Numbered from the stretch's first letter, positions 53,163 through 62,221 are shown. The stretch: 64,000 bases of DNA from Belliella baltica DSM 15883 (GCF_000265405.1 NC_018010.1:1-64000), one strand, 5' to 3'. The notes: generated by a model from the sequence alone, not told the origin. Program-made: numbers and translations.

Positions 53163-54143
53163 ATGAGAGTTATACAATTCAGAGAAGCATTAAGAGAAGC
53201 TATGTCAGAAGAAATGAGACGCAACAAAAACGTGTTTCTCATGGGTGAAGAAGTAGCAGAATACAACGGAGCTTACAAAGTATCCCAAGGCATGTTAGAC
53301 GAGTTTGGTCCAGAGAGAGTATATGACACTCCTATTGCTGAACTAGGATTTTCTGGTCTTGGAGTAGGCGCTGCGATGAATGGACTTAGACCAATCATTG
53401 AGTTTATGACTTTCAACTTTTCTCTTGTAGCAATTGATCAAATCATCAACTCTGCCGCTAAGATGTATGCCATGTCTGGTGGTGCATACAATGTACCTAT
53501 CGTATTCCGTGGTGCAACAGGGAATGCCGGACAACTTGGTGCTACGCACTCTTCAAATTTCGAAAACTGGTTTGCAAACACGCCAGGATTGAAAGTAGTA
53601 GTTCCTTCTAATCCTTACGATGCAAAAGGTTTATTGAAAGCAGCAATCAGAGATGATGATCCAGTAATTTTCATGGAGTCAGAATTAATGTATGGTGACA
53701 AAGGTGAAGTTCCCGAAAGCGAATATTTGTTACCTATCGGAGTTGCTGATATCAAAAGAAAAGGAAAAGATGTAACGATAATTTCTTTTGGTAAGATGAT
53801 GAAAGTAGCTTTGGAAGCTGCTGAAGAACTTGCTAAAGATGGTATTGAAGCTGAAGTGATTGATTTGAGAACTGTGAGACCAATTGATTACGCTACATGT
53901 CTTGAGTCTGTTAAGAAGACAAACAGATGCGTTGTAGTGGAAGAAGCAAACCCAATTGCTGCCATCTCTTCTGAATTGACTTACAATATCCAAAGAAATG
54001 CATTTGATTACCTTGATGCACCTGTTGTTAGAGTAAACTCGATGGATGTGCCATTGAGTTATGCACCAACTTACATTGATGTAACTATCCCGAACGTAAA
54101 AAGAACCATCGATGCTGTAAAGCAAGTGATGTATAAGAAATAA
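53163..54143 (+). CDS. pdhB: Pyruvate dehydrogenase E1 component beta subunit
   Basis: Beta subunit of the E1 decarboxylase of the pyruvate (or branched-chain oxoacid) dehydrogenase complex. The 326 residues begin MRVIQFREALREAMSEEM and show NVFLMGEEVAEYNGAYKVS, GAAMNGLRPIIEFMTFNF, the PYDAKGLLKAAIRDDDPV segment and the C-terminal domain with VVEEANPIAAI. Family members are close to this length. The E1 alpha and E2 genes are not adjacent, so the complex is encoded at separate loci. A terminator follows. Confidence 0.94.
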   Translation: MRVIQFREALREAMSEEMRRNKNVFLMGEEVAEYNGAYKVSQGMLDEFGPERVYDTPIAELGFSGLGVGAAMNGLRPIIEFMTFNFSLVAIDQIINSAAKMYAMSGGAYNVPIVFRGATGNAGQLGATHSSNFENWFANTPGLKVVVPSNPYDAKGLLKAAIRDDDPVIFMESELMYGDKGEVPESEYLLPIGVADIKRKGKDVTIISFGKMMKVALEAAEELAKDGIEAEVIDLRTVRPIDYATCLESVKKTNRCVVVEEANPIAAISSELTYNIQRNAFDYLDAPVVRVNSMDVPLSYAPTYIDVTIPNVKRTIDAVKQVMYKK

Positions 54144-54169
54144 GAAGTATCTCGAAAAATAGAATTAAT

Positions 54170-54198
54170 AAAGACCTGCTGAGAAGTAGGTCTTTTTT
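54170..54198 (+). terminator. Terminator of pdhB
   Basis: An 11-pair stem including one G-T pair (54170-54180 with 54185-54195, AAAGACCTGCT against AGTAGGTCTTT), four-base loop, then a T run to 54198. Confidence 0.85.
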
Positions 54199-54219
54199 AA
54201 TCCCAGATAACATATCGAT

Positions 54220-54522
54220 TTAACCCAATCTTTCTTTCCACTTCGTTGGATTTTGATTTGTATTGAACACAGAAATCACATCTACATTAGAACCATTTAT
54301 GATATAATATAAAGAATAAGGGAATCTTTGAATAATAAACACTCTGACTTTATTTTTGAAAACTACTCTGTATGTAAAAGGGCTAATCAAAATTGCCCTC
54401 TTAGCATATTCTAGTTCCACTAAAAAATCTTCTCCCAAGCCAAGCTTTTTACGTTCATAAAAAAGATATGAATCAAAAATATCTATTTCTGCTTCTTCAG
54501 AATATCTGAAATTATAAGACAT
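54220..54522 (-). CDS. RelE/ParE-family toxin
   Basis: A 100-residue protein with the RelE/ParE fold pattern: helices with YERKKLGLGEDFL, then strands ending YRVVFKNKVRVFIIQRFPYS and YYIINGSNVDVISVFN. Such toxins inhibit translation (RelE) or gyrase (ParE); which one cannot be told here. The gene overlaps the antitoxin gene by 11 bases, a typical toxin-antitoxin arrangement. The C-terminal WKER motif is common in the ParE branch. Confidence 0.85.
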   Translation of the reverse strand: MSYNFRYSEEAEIDIFDSYLFYERKKLGLGEDFLVELEYAKRAILISPFTYRVVFKNKVRVFIIQRFPYSLYYIINGSNVDVISVFNTNQNPTKWKERLG

Positions 54523-54751
54523 CTTTAGCTTTATCTTTGACTCTTTGCTTTACATCTTCCCAAGATGAAAACTTTGAATCCCCATTTTCATAATGCTGAA
54601 TTCTTCTTTCTAATTCACTTTCCTGATCTGCACTCATTAAAATTGAATTCTTATCTTGTTCTTTTAAACCTTGAAGTTGTTTCAAAATGGCTTTATCTTG
54701 TAAATTAGTTAGCCAATTAATCAAGTCTAATTTAAGCGATTGAATATCCAT
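54512..54751 (-). CDS. Antitoxin partner of the RelE/ParE toxin
   Basis: A 79-residue helical protein, acidic in the middle (ADQESELERRIQHYENG) and with a C-terminal segment SSWEDVKQRVKDKAKDVL typical of addiction-module antitoxins that pair with ParE/RelE toxins. It precedes and overlaps the toxin gene. It probably autoregulates the pair together with the toxin, although I see no clear operator palindrome upstream. Confidence 0.83.
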   Translation of the reverse strand: MDIQSLKLDLINWLTNLQDKAILKQLQGLKEQDKNSILMSADQESELERRIQHYENGDSKFSSWEDVKQRVKDKAKDVL

Positions 54752-54805
54752 GGTTGATTATTTTAATAGATAAAGATACTTTTTTTTAGAATTGAATGTA
54801 AAGAT

Positions 54806-54841
54806 AAAAAAAAGCCTACTGTTTCCAGCAGACTTTTTTTT
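54806..54841 (-). terminator. Terminator of the outer-membrane receptor gene
   Basis: An imperfect stem (54806-54821 with 54826-54841, two mismatches), with CTG/CAG and eight A-T pairs at the base and a four-base loop. The A run becomes the T run on the minus strand, just after the receptor stop. Confidence 0.7.
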
Positions 54842-54867
54842 GATAAAATAAGAATTTAAAATTCTTA

Positions 54868-57381
54868 TTAGTTATTATTCATTATCGCTCCAGCAGCACC
54901 TTCACCACCTTCTTTCATATCATCATTAGTTACTCCTCTTTTCTTTCTTCTGCTTCCTTCTACACTAAGTTTACCGATTCTGTAAGAGAAATTGATTTTG
55001 AAGTTCATGTTTCTCATACCAACCGTACTTTGTTGCATGATTGTCGGAGTGATCAATTCATTTTTGATTCTAAACTCTTTAGTAAAGAAATTGTCCATTC
55101 CAAAACCTACACTACCACGTTTTTCATTGAACTGCTTGTTGATGCTCATTCCATAGACTCCAAATCCGCCCGCTGAACCTTGCAACTGAACTGCTCTGCC
55201 TCTTGCAAAAGTGAAAGCCTGAAGCTGCCAGTTTTTCGGAAGTGTATAGTTACCAAATAATCTACCACTGACTACATAACCTTCATTTGAAGCCGCAAAC
55301 ATTGGGTCATCTAAGCCATTAGTAAGCATTGCATAATAGGTATCAATACTTCCGTTCAAAGAGAATTTCCCTGATATATTAATATTTGAAAACACACTGA
55401 AACCTATTGCTTTTTCACTACCAATGTTTTCAAAGCTTGTGAAAATCACATCATTATCACTGATCGTTCTTACTGGCTGGATAGATCCTGTCGTATTTCT
55501 GAAATAAGAAGTAAAGTTTAAAGAACTCCCTCCTATAAATGTACTATAAGCCAATTCATAATTATCTGTCAATTCAGGGTCAAGTAATGGATTTCCTTGA
55601 GACTGTTGCTGTGGGTTTGCCTGATTAATGTTAGGATTCAAAAACTGCAAAGAAGGTCTTTGGATTCTTCTGTTATAAGCTGCCTTCAGCATGTTCCCAT
55701 TTGCTAACTTTCTACCGATGTTGAAACTTGGTACAAATACCCCATAAGAAGGAATATCTGCTGGCAAATCAGAATTTTTAAAATCAGCATTGATATTGGT
55801 GTATTCATATCTCAATCCGCCTTTTACAGTATAATTTTCTAAGAATCCAAGTGTATAAGAAGCATATGCTGCAGAGACATTCTGATCATAATTGAATTCG
55901 TTGGAGAAAGCAATGTCATCTACCTGCTGAAATTCTCCTTCAGAACCTTCAGCTGTAAAGTATGCGAAATCACTGATTGCTTTCCTTAAGATGTTTTTAG
56001 CACCATATTCCAAGATTTGTGTCCCTGAATTTCCCACAGGAGTTACGTAATCTAACTGAACAGTAAATTCTTCATTTATGCCTAGATTTTCATTTTTTAT
56101 TCTGCTAGCAATATCTGTAAATGTTCCATTGTAAAGGCTATTCACAAAATCATTGTTGTTATTACTTCTGCTATAAAGTCCTGATAAACTGAATTCCTTT
56201 TGAGGAGTCTCAAATGTCTTGGTGTAATTAAAATTGAAATCTACGTTATTAGATAAGTTGTCAACATTAACGTCTCTCAACAACGAATTCGCTAAAACAT
56301 CTTCAATAAAAGTATTGGTTAAAAGCCCTTCTTGTCTATTTCTCATATTTCTAACTCCAACACTTACAGATGCTGTTAAGAAATTATATTTGTTCAATTC
56401 ATAATCCCAACCAAGATTATACCTTCCAAAAAGCATATTATTTCTTGTTTCAGCTTGTTGCTGAATTCTCACATCACTTCCATTAGGATTAAGAAGCGTT
56501 TGGGTATTTTCAAAAGATCCCAAGATATTATAGCCGCTTCTGCCGTAACCACCGAGCGTCCATCCCATTTTCCCTCTTTTCAAACTAGCATTCAAACCAA
56601 GGTTTGATCCTCTTAATCCTGCACTGCTATTGATATTCAAAGATGCTCCTTGAAGATTATTTTTCTTTGTGATGATATTCAAAACACCACCTGTACCTTC
56701 TGCATCATACTTAGCAGATGGCGAAGTGATTACTTCTACAGATTTGATTTCTTCCGCTGGAATCTGCTTCAATGCATCTGCAAGATTATTTGCTACGATT
56801 GCTGATTGCTTTCCATCTATCAAAACCAATATATTTGAACTACCTCGCATCGAAACATTACCATCCAAATCTACTGAAAGCATTGGTACTCTTCTCAACA
56901 CATCACTTGCATCACCACCAATAGTGGTTTTGTCATTTTCAGCGTTATAAATCGTTCTATCTACTTTCTCTTCTATCAATGCTCTTTGACCTTGAACAGT
57001 CACTTCCTGAAGTCCAATTGCTTCACCTTTCAACTTGATCTCACCAAGGTTCACATTCGTATTTCCAGTGGTAATTTCAATAACCTGAGTTTTGTAAGGT
57101 TCAAAACCTAAATTACTCAATTGTAGTATATACTTTCCGTTTTTGAATCCTGTGATTACAAATTCTCCGTCTAAGTCTGCAACTGCACCAGTGGTGTTTT
57201 GCATACTTTCTGCATCCAAAAGTGCTGCGGCCGCGTAAGGAATAGGCTCGCCTGATTCAGCATCTAAGATTTTACCACTGATTCTGTAAACTGGCTTTTC
57301 TGTTGTGGTAGACTGCGCCTGCAATTCCTTGTAAGGCGTTAGAAAAACTAAAAGTGCTAAAATTAAGAGTTGGTATTTCAT
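54868..57381 (-). CDS. TonB-dependent-receptor-like outer-membrane beta-barrel protein
   Basis: An 837-residue outer-membrane protein. After a signal peptide (cleavage near LQAQ) come a CarboxypepD_reg-like domain (VYRISGKILDAESGEPIPYAA), a plug region (about 125-230, with LRRVPMLSVDLDGNVSMRGSS and the KYDAEGTGGVLNIITKK closing strand), and a barrel like the OMP beta-barrel family. The C-terminal tail is unusual: a Lys/Arg-rich segment and an acidic, Gly- and Asn-rich end after the last barrel strand. It faces the LytS/LytTR pair across a 358-base gap. No SusD partner is present. Substrate unknown. Confidence 0.88.
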   Translation of the reverse strand: MKYQLLILALLVFLTPYKELQAQSTTTEKPVYRISGKILDAESGEPIPYAAAALLDAESMQNTTGAVADLDGEFVITGFKNGKYILQLSNLGFEPYKTQVIEITTGNTNVNLGEIKLKGEAIGLQEVTVQGQRALIEEKVDRTIYNAENDKTTIGGDASDVLRRVPMLSVDLDGNVSMRGSSNILVLIDGKQSAIVANNLADALKQIPAEEIKSVEVITSPSAKYDAEGTGGVLNIITKKNNLQGASLNINSSAGLRGSNLGLNASLKRGKMGWTLGGYGRSGYNILGSFENTQTLLNPNGSDVRIQQQAETRNNMLFGRYNLGWDYELNKYNFLTASVSVGVRNMRNRQEGLLTNTFIEDVLANSLLRDVNVDNLSNNVDFNFNYTKTFETPQKEFSLSGLYSRSNNNNDFVNSLYNGTFTDIASRIKNENLGINEEFTVQLDYVTPVGNSGTQILEYGAKNILRKAISDFAYFTAEGSEGEFQQVDDIAFSNEFNYDQNVSAAYASYTLGFLENYTVKGGLRYEYTNINADFKNSDLPADIPSYGVFVPSFNIGRKLANGNMLKAAYNRRIQRPSLQFLNPNINQANPQQQSQGNPLLDPELTDNYELAYSTFIGGSSLNFTSYFRNTTGSIQPVRTISDNDVIFTSFENIGSEKAIGFSVFSNINISGKFSLNGSIDTYYAMLTNGLDDPMFAASNEGYVVSGRLFGNYTLPKNWQLQAFTFARGRAVQLQGSAGGFGVYGMSINKQFNEKRGSVGFGMDNFFTKEFRIKNELITPTIMQQSTVGMRNMNFKINFSYRIGKLSVEGSRRKKRGVTNDDMKEGGEGAAGAIMNNN

Positions 57382-57739
57382 TTTCTTGTTATAAATTGAA
57401 TTTCAGATTCTTACTTATGAAAAAAGAGAAATAATTTTTGAGATATTTATAAAGTCCAAATGGCTTTACAATGTTTAAATTATTTTCTCCGCTGCTGTAA
57501 ATACAGTTTCCGACAACAAAGGAACATTGACTTAAAATCAAAAAAAAATCAAATAGACTGAAAGGTATTATTCATCGACCAATAATAAAATTAACCTGAT
57601 GAAGGGATTTTAATCAATTTCAAAAAAGTTTAATCTTCTGTTTTCGCCATTTCGACATGAAAATTAATAAGCTGGCAGATCTTATTAGGTTAAAAACAAT
57701 ATTTTATTTTAGTTTACAGGAATTAAGCCTAATTAAAGC
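57382..57739. other. Intergenic region between receptor and LytS genes
   Basis: 358 bases without a clear gene, holding the divergent promoters of the receptor and the kinase gene. I see no exact TAnnTTTG element that I would trust. Visible features are a short inverted repeat CTGTA-AA-TACAG at 57495-57506 that could be an operator, several poly-A/T runs, and a 28-codon open frame at 57657-57743 that overlaps the kinase start. No LytTR direct-repeat pair could be assigned with confidence. Confidence 0.5.
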
Positions 57740-57743
57740 ATGA
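57657..57743 (+). CDS. Possible 28-residue leader peptide before the LytS gene
   Basis: A short ATG frame (MKINKLADLIRLKTIFYFSL then QELSLIKA) whose TGA overlaps the kinase ATG in ATGA. The overlap would allow translational coupling, but an open frame of this length is common in AT-rich sequence, so it may be chance. Confidence 0.25.
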   Translation: MKINKLADLIRLKTIFYFSLQELSLIKA

Positions 57744-58813
57744 ACAAAAACAGTAACTACAAACGAAAACTCTCGATAATCATCCATATTCTTGGTTGGG
57801 CTTTGTTTGGATTGGTCATCTTCGTACTTTCTCCACTATCTGCTGGCGTAGAGCGTCCAATAGCCTTTTGGCTGAAGCAATCACTCAATTTTTCTTTATT
57901 AATTAGTATTTTTTACATTAACTTTTTCTATTTAATTCCCAAAGTTCTTTTCAAAAATAAGATCCCCTTATTTTTAATTATCAACCTAATTGCTGGTCTA
58001 GCTTATGTGGGATTATTAATTGCTTATGACGATTGGACTAAGATGCCAGAATTGATGCACAAGGCCTTCAGACCTGATGTCCCTTATACTCCAAGACCTA
58101 GAAATTACTATTGGGACATTTCGCAACTTCTCATATTTTACATGGCAGTGGGTATTAGTACAAGTATTGCTTCGGTTCAAAAATGGCAATCTGAAGAAGA
58201 GTTGAGAATTGAACAAAAGCAACAACAAATCAACTCTGAATTGACGTATTTGAAAGCTCAAATCAATCCACACTTTTTCTTCAATACACTGAATAACATT
58301 TATTCCTTGACCAATATTGACGTAGAAAAAGCCAAAACAGCTTTGTTGAAACTTAGTAGAATGATGCGCTATGTGCTTTACGAAACAGAAAAAACACACA
58401 CTCTTCTTTCTAAAGAAATTGACTTCATAAAAGATTTCATAGAATTAATGCGCTTGAGACTTTCGTCTAAGGTAAATTTAGAAATAGAAATCCCTGAAAA
58501 ATTTGAAGATGCCTCAATTGCACCAATGTTGATTTTGCCATTTATTGAAAACTGCTTTAAACATGGAATTAGCTCACAAATGGAAAGCAAAATCAGTATA
58601 TCGCTCCATGTCGATCAAAAGAAATTGATCTTAACTACAAAAAATGGTATTTTCAAATCAAATGAAAATACACCTGAAGGAAACGCTAGTGGGATTGGAC
58701 TTCAAAACACAAAAAGAAGGTTAGATTTGCTGTATGGCAATAATTATGAACTTGATATCTTGGACGAAAATCCTGAAAATGAATATCATGTGAATCTTAA
58801 AATAAATCTCTAA
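57740..58813 (+). CDS. LytS-type membrane histidine kinase
   Basis: A 357-residue kinase with four membrane helices (about 10-31, 48-68, 74-95 and 128-146), a short coiled coil, and a His_kinase domain with phosphoacceptor His178 in INPHFFFNTLNNI, then an ATPase domain (MLILPFIENCFKHG and GIGLQNTKRRLDLLYG). It overlaps its regulator gene by one base. The signal is unknown. The divergent outer-membrane receptor gene may be its target. Confidence 0.93.
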   Translation: MNKNSNYKRKLSIIIHILGWALFGLVIFVLSPLSAGVERPIAFWLKQSLNFSLLISIFYINFFYLIPKVLFKNKIPLFLIINLIAGLAYVGLLIAYDDWTKMPELMHKAFRPDVPYTPRPRNYYWDISQLLIFYMAVGISTSIASVQKWQSEEELRIEQKQQQINSELTYLKAQINPHFFFNTLNNIYSLTNIDVEKAKTALLKLSRMMRYVLYETEKTHTLLSKEIDFIKDFIELMRLRLSSKVNLEIEIPEKFEDASIAPMLILPFIENCFKHGISSQMESKISISLHVDQKKLILTTKNGIFKSNENTPEGNASGIGLQNTKRRLDLLYGNNYELDILDENPENEYHVNLKINL

Positions 58814-59541
58814 TGAAAATCAAATGCATTGCAATAGACGATGAACCTTTAGCCTTACAATTGGTAGCCAAATTCATCAAGCAAACATCTTTCCTTGACC
58901 TTGATGCTACTTTCGACAATGCAATTGAAGCTTTAGGCTATGTAAATTCGAATGAAATTGATTTGATTTTTTTAGACATTCAAATGCCTGATTTGTCAGG
59001 AATGGAGTTTGCCAGAATCATAGATGGAAAAAAAGGTGATAGCAAGCCACGAATTATTTTCACAACGGCATACAACCAATTTGCCATTGAGGGATACAAA
59101 GTTGATGCTTTGGATTACCTATTGAAGCCATTCAGCTATGAAGAATTTCTAAAATCTTCCACGAAAGCTTATCAATATTTTGAGGAGAAAAATGCAAAGC
59201 CACATTCTCCTGCAAATGCAGACTATATATTTTTGAAAGTGGAATATCAATTGGTGAAGATCATGCTCAAAGAAATCACCTATGTGGAAGCTTACAAAGA
59301 TTATGTTAAAGTATACCTTATCGACAAACCTAACCCAATTCTGTCACTCACGAGCCTTAAAACGATGGAGGAAATGCTACCATCAGAAAAATTTATGCGA
59401 ATTCATCGATCCTTTATTATTTCATTGGATCATATTGACTCGATCGCAAGAAATGCTGTAAATATTGGAAACACCACCATTACAGTAAGTGACAATTACA
59501 AAGATAATTTTTTGCAATTCTTGAATAAATGGATAGCATAA
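58813..59541 (+). CDS. LytTR-family response regulator
   Basis: A 242-residue regulator: receiver domain with Asp55 (LIFLDIQMP) and the Lys in DYLLKPFSYEEF, followed by a LytTR domain (about 135-242, with YVEAYKDYVKVYL and FMRIHRSFIISL). It is coupled to the kinase by a one-base overlap (TAATG). LytTR proteins bind paired direct repeats; the 358-base region upstream of the pair is the first place to look for a target. Confidence 0.95.
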   Translation: MKIKCIAIDDEPLALQLVAKFIKQTSFLDLDATFDNAIEALGYVNSNEIDLIFLDIQMPDLSGMEFARIIDGKKGDSKPRIIFTTAYNQFAIEGYKVDALDYLLKPFSYEEFLKSSTKAYQYFEEKNAKPHSPANADYIFLKVEYQLVKIMLKEITYVEAYKDYVKVYLIDKPNPILSLTSLKTMEEMLPSEKFMRIHRSFIISLDHIDSIARNAVNIGNTTITVSDNYKDNFLQFLNKWIA

Positions 59542-59752
59542 TTGCTAAAACACCCTATTCCCTACATTTTTTAAAACCCTCTTAGAAACTTTATTTTTAA
59601 AATTGATAAATTCAAACCGCTCTTCTCAGAATATTCTTTCATTTTTCTTGCTTTTTCTTACTATTCAACTGAAATAAAGTAACCAGTTGATAAAAATTCC
59701 GTACAATGCTATGATTGTTTTACATAAAAAATCAGAATTCAACTCACAAAAG

Positions 59753-60229
59753 ATGACAGAACAGCAAAAAATTTTTATGAAAATGGCCATAGAATTATCC
59801 CAAAAAGGAATGGATTTAGGTAAAGGAGGTCCTTTTGGCTGTATTATTGTGCGAAATGGAGAAGTGATAGGAAAAGGATCAAATTCAGTATCTTCAACAA
59901 ACGACCCTACAGCTCATGCTGAAGTGATGGCCATTCGAGACGCATGTAAAAATTTAAATAATTTTCAACTTGAAGACTGCGACATTTATACTTCCTGCGA
60001 ACCATGCCCAATGTGTTTAGGAGCCATTTACTGGGCGAGACCAGCAAGAGTATTTTACGCCAACTCAAAAAAAGATGCCGCAAAGGCTGGATTTGATGAT
60101 CAGTTTATCTATGATGAATTAGATTTACCTTATCATCAAAGAAAAATCCCTTTTAAACAAATATTAGCCGATGAAGCAAAAATCGTATTTGAAAATTGGC
60201 TTAAAAAAGAAAATAAAACTTTATACTAA
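59753..60229 (+). CDS. guaD: Guanine deaminase-like nucleoside deaminase
   Basis: Zinc deaminase of the CDA fold, 158 residues from ATG 59753. The zinc site is HAE at 55-57 with Cys85 and Cys88 in PCPMC. The C-terminal part AAKAGFDDQFIYDELDLPYH, then QRKIPFKQ, resembles Bacillus guanine deaminase more than the tRNA adenosine deaminase TadA, so deamination of guanine to xanthine is likely (inference). An upstream start at 59687 adds 22 residues without family support. Confidence 0.85.
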   Translation: MTEQQKIFMKMAIELSQKGMDLGKGGPFGCIIVRNGEVIGKGSNSVSSTNDPTAHAEVMAIRDACKNLNNFQLEDCDIYTSCEPCPMCLGAIYWARPARVFYANSKKDAAKAGFDDQFIYDELDLPYHQRKIPFKQILADEAKIVFENWLKKENKTLY

Positions 60230-60247
60230 TCAAAATATATTCAAGAA

Positions 60248-60784
60248 ATGAAAAAGTTAATTATAGCATTATTGAGTACTTCTATCTTATTTTCTTGTAA
60301 ACAAGAAAAATCTATTGAAGAGAGATATATTTATGAAGAAGATAAAATTGTTGATATAGAAACTGGCGATGAATATTTATTGGAAGAAAGTGATCAAGAA
60401 TTTTTAATAATACATGAAGATGGTAGTCAAGAAACAATTCCAGTGGATGAAACACCATTTTTCGGAACTACACTTTCTAATGAATACATCTCTGAGTGGA
60501 AAGAAAATATGGCAGCAAGAGAGCAAAAACTCCTTGAAGAGAAAAAAGAAAAATTAAAACAAGCGAGAAGAGACAGATACGCGGAACTTTCTAATGAAGA
60601 GTTGATGGAAAAATTTCAAAAGAGTCATGATGAAGGTATTGATATGTCCTTACAAATAGATATGATCGCTGAACTTGTCGAAAGAGGAGCTATTTCGGAC
60701 GAAGATGCTCCAGACCTTTTAGAAATCGAACCAGAGTTGATCAATTTTGATATAGAAATCGAAGCTCCAGACGACAATATGTAA
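60248..60784 (+). CDS. Acidic lipoprotein of unknown function
   Basis: A 178-residue exported lipoprotein (lipobox at Cys17, LFSCKQ). The body is very acidic, with a helical Lys/Glu segment (about 80-105) and a C-terminal part (NEELMEKFQKSHDEG and DMIAELVERGAISDED) that resembles short C-terminal SHOCT-type helices. I recognise no family. It follows the deaminase by 18 bases and may share its transcript. A strong terminator follows. Confidence 0.65.
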   Translation: MKKLIIALLSTSILFSCKQEKSIEERYIYEEDKIVDIETGDEYLLEESDQEFLIIHEDGSQETIPVDETPFFGTTLSNEYISEWKENMAAREQKLLEEKKEKLKQARRDRYAELSNEELMEKFQKSHDEGIDMSLQIDMIAELVERGAISDEDAPDLLEIEPELINFDIEIEAPDDNM

Positions 60785-60802
60785 TCTGAAAACGATCAAA
60801 TT

Positions 60803-60837
60803 AAAAACCTAACCAGCTTTTTTGGTTAGGTTTTTTT
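60803..60837 (+). terminator. Terminator after the acidic lipoprotein gene
   Basis: A perfect 13-bp stem (60803-60815 with 60823-60835, core ACCTAACCA/TGGTTAGGT), seven-base loop, and seven T at 60831-60837. Confidence 0.9.
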
Positions 60838-60916
60838 ATGCTTTGTGTGACTATCATCACCTTTTTTTTGCTTTAAATAAGTCTATTTTGTGACGAATAT
60901 CAAAAGAAAACTAGTC

Positions 60917-62179
60917 ATGAACCACACTCAAATTTTGATTATAGGTGGAGGCACAGCAGGTATCACAGTAGCTGCACAGCTTCGCAAAAAAGACAAAAAG
61001 CTTCAAATTACCATTCTTGAACCTTCTGAAAAGCATTATTATCAACCCGCCTGGACACTTGTAGGTGCAGGAGCATTTAGGTTTGAAGATACAGAAAGAA
61101 AAGAAGCGAAATATATCCCAGAAGGAGTAAAATGGATCAAAGACAAAGCGACAGATGTCGTTCCTTTTGATAATTTAGTAAAAACTGAGTTTTCGGGAGA
61201 TATAACATACGACTATTTAGTTCTTGCACCTGGTTTGGTCATGGCTCCAGAGTTACTACCTGGACTTTCTGAAGCCCTTAAAAAAGACAATGTTTGTAGC
61301 AACTACATAGATCCAAAAAAAACTTGGGGAATTCTTCAGAATTTCAAAGGAGGTAATGCCATTTTTACACAACCAACGACTCCAATCAAATGTGGCGGTG
61401 CTCCACAAAAAATCATGTATATGGCTGAAGAGCATTTCAGAAATATAAAAGTGAGAGAAAAAACAAATGTAATCTTCGCCACTCCTGGTACTGTAATCTT
61501 TGGAGTTCCAGAATTTGCGAAAACATTGAATAAAATAATAGCTGAGAGAGATATAATTTTAAAAACGTACTACGCTCCAATTAAAATTGATAGTGAAAAA
61601 CAAGAAATCACTTTCAAATATGTCAATAGCAATATCCAAGAATGTGCGAAAAATCTAAAACCAGCCATTGGGGAAGAGTTGAATGGAGATACAGAAATCA
61701 AGATAAAATATGATATGCTTCATATTGCACCTCCACAGCAGGCCCCTGATTTTGTAAGAAATTCAGCAGTCTCACTTCAAGAAGGCCCTAACAAAGGCTG
61801 GGTAGATGTCGATATCAATACCTTAAGGCACAAAAGATTCCCAAATATATTTTCTTTAGGCGATGTAGCAGCTCTTCCAACAGCTAAAACTGGAGCTGCT
61901 ATACGGAAACAAGCACCTATAGTCAGTGGAAATTTATATCATTTGATAAAAAACGGCGAATTGGATCAGGAAATTTATGAAGGCTATTCTTCTTGTCCTT
62001 TGGTGACAGGGTATAGTAAAATGGTTTTGGCTGAATTCAAATACAATAATATTCGAGACAGTGATCCACTTATCAGCAAATTTGTAGATACCACAAAAGA
62101 ACAATATAGCATGTGGCTTTTGAAAAAATATGGTCTTCCTTTTATGTATTGGGACTTAATGCTCAAAGGAAGAGCATAA
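60917..62179 (+). CDS. Sulfide:quinone oxidoreductase-like flavoprotein
   Basis: FAD-dependent membrane-associated oxidoreductase, 420 residues from ATG 60917. The dinucleotide fold GGGTAG is at 11-16, and the sequence follows mitochondrial/bacterial SQR: Cys159 in TPIKCGGAPQKIMYM, IFSLGDVAALPTAKTGAA, YSSCPLVTGYSKMVLAEF and the C-terminal MYWDLML amphipathic segment. A second candidate redox cysteine is Cys127 (NVCSNY). The cysteine aligned with human Cys379 is replaced by Val (GDV). It probably oxidises sulfide and reduces quinone, but the cysteine pattern leaves some doubt. Confidence 0.85.
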   Translation: MNHTQILIIGGGTAGITVAAQLRKKDKKLQITILEPSEKHYYQPAWTLVGAGAFRFEDTERKEAKYIPEGVKWIKDKATDVVPFDNLVKTEFSGDITYDYLVLAPGLVMAPELLPGLSEALKKDNVCSNYIDPKKTWGILQNFKGGNAIFTQPTTPIKCGGAPQKIMYMAEEHFRNIKVREKTNVIFATPGTVIFGVPEFAKTLNKIIAERDIILKTYYAPIKIDSEKQEITFKYVNSNIQECAKNLKPAIGEELNGDTEIKIKYDMLHIAPPQQAPDFVRNSAVSLQEGPNKGWVDVDINTLRHKRFPNIFSLGDVAALPTAKTGAAIRKQAPIVSGNLYHLIKNGELDQEIYEGYSSCPLVTGYSKMVLAEFKYNNIRDSDPLISKFVDTTKEQYSMWLLKKYGLPFMYWDLMLKGRA

Positions 62180-62188
62180 TTTTACTTC

Positions 62189-62221
62189 GCAAAAAAGCTA
62201 GACTCTGTCTAGCTTTTTTGC
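62189..62221 (+). terminator. Terminator after the SQR-like gene
   Basis: A perfect 15-bp stem (62189-62203 with 62207-62221, core AAAGCTAGAC/GTCTAGCTTT) with a three-base loop, the T run lying within the right arm. Confidence 0.88.

Noticed and set aside
13..57724. The 13-mer TTTACAGGAATTA occurs before dnaA (13-25) and before the LytS gene (about 57712-57724).
   Set aside because: In 64 kb of AT-rich DNA several repeated 13-mers are expected by chance, and the surrounding bases differ.
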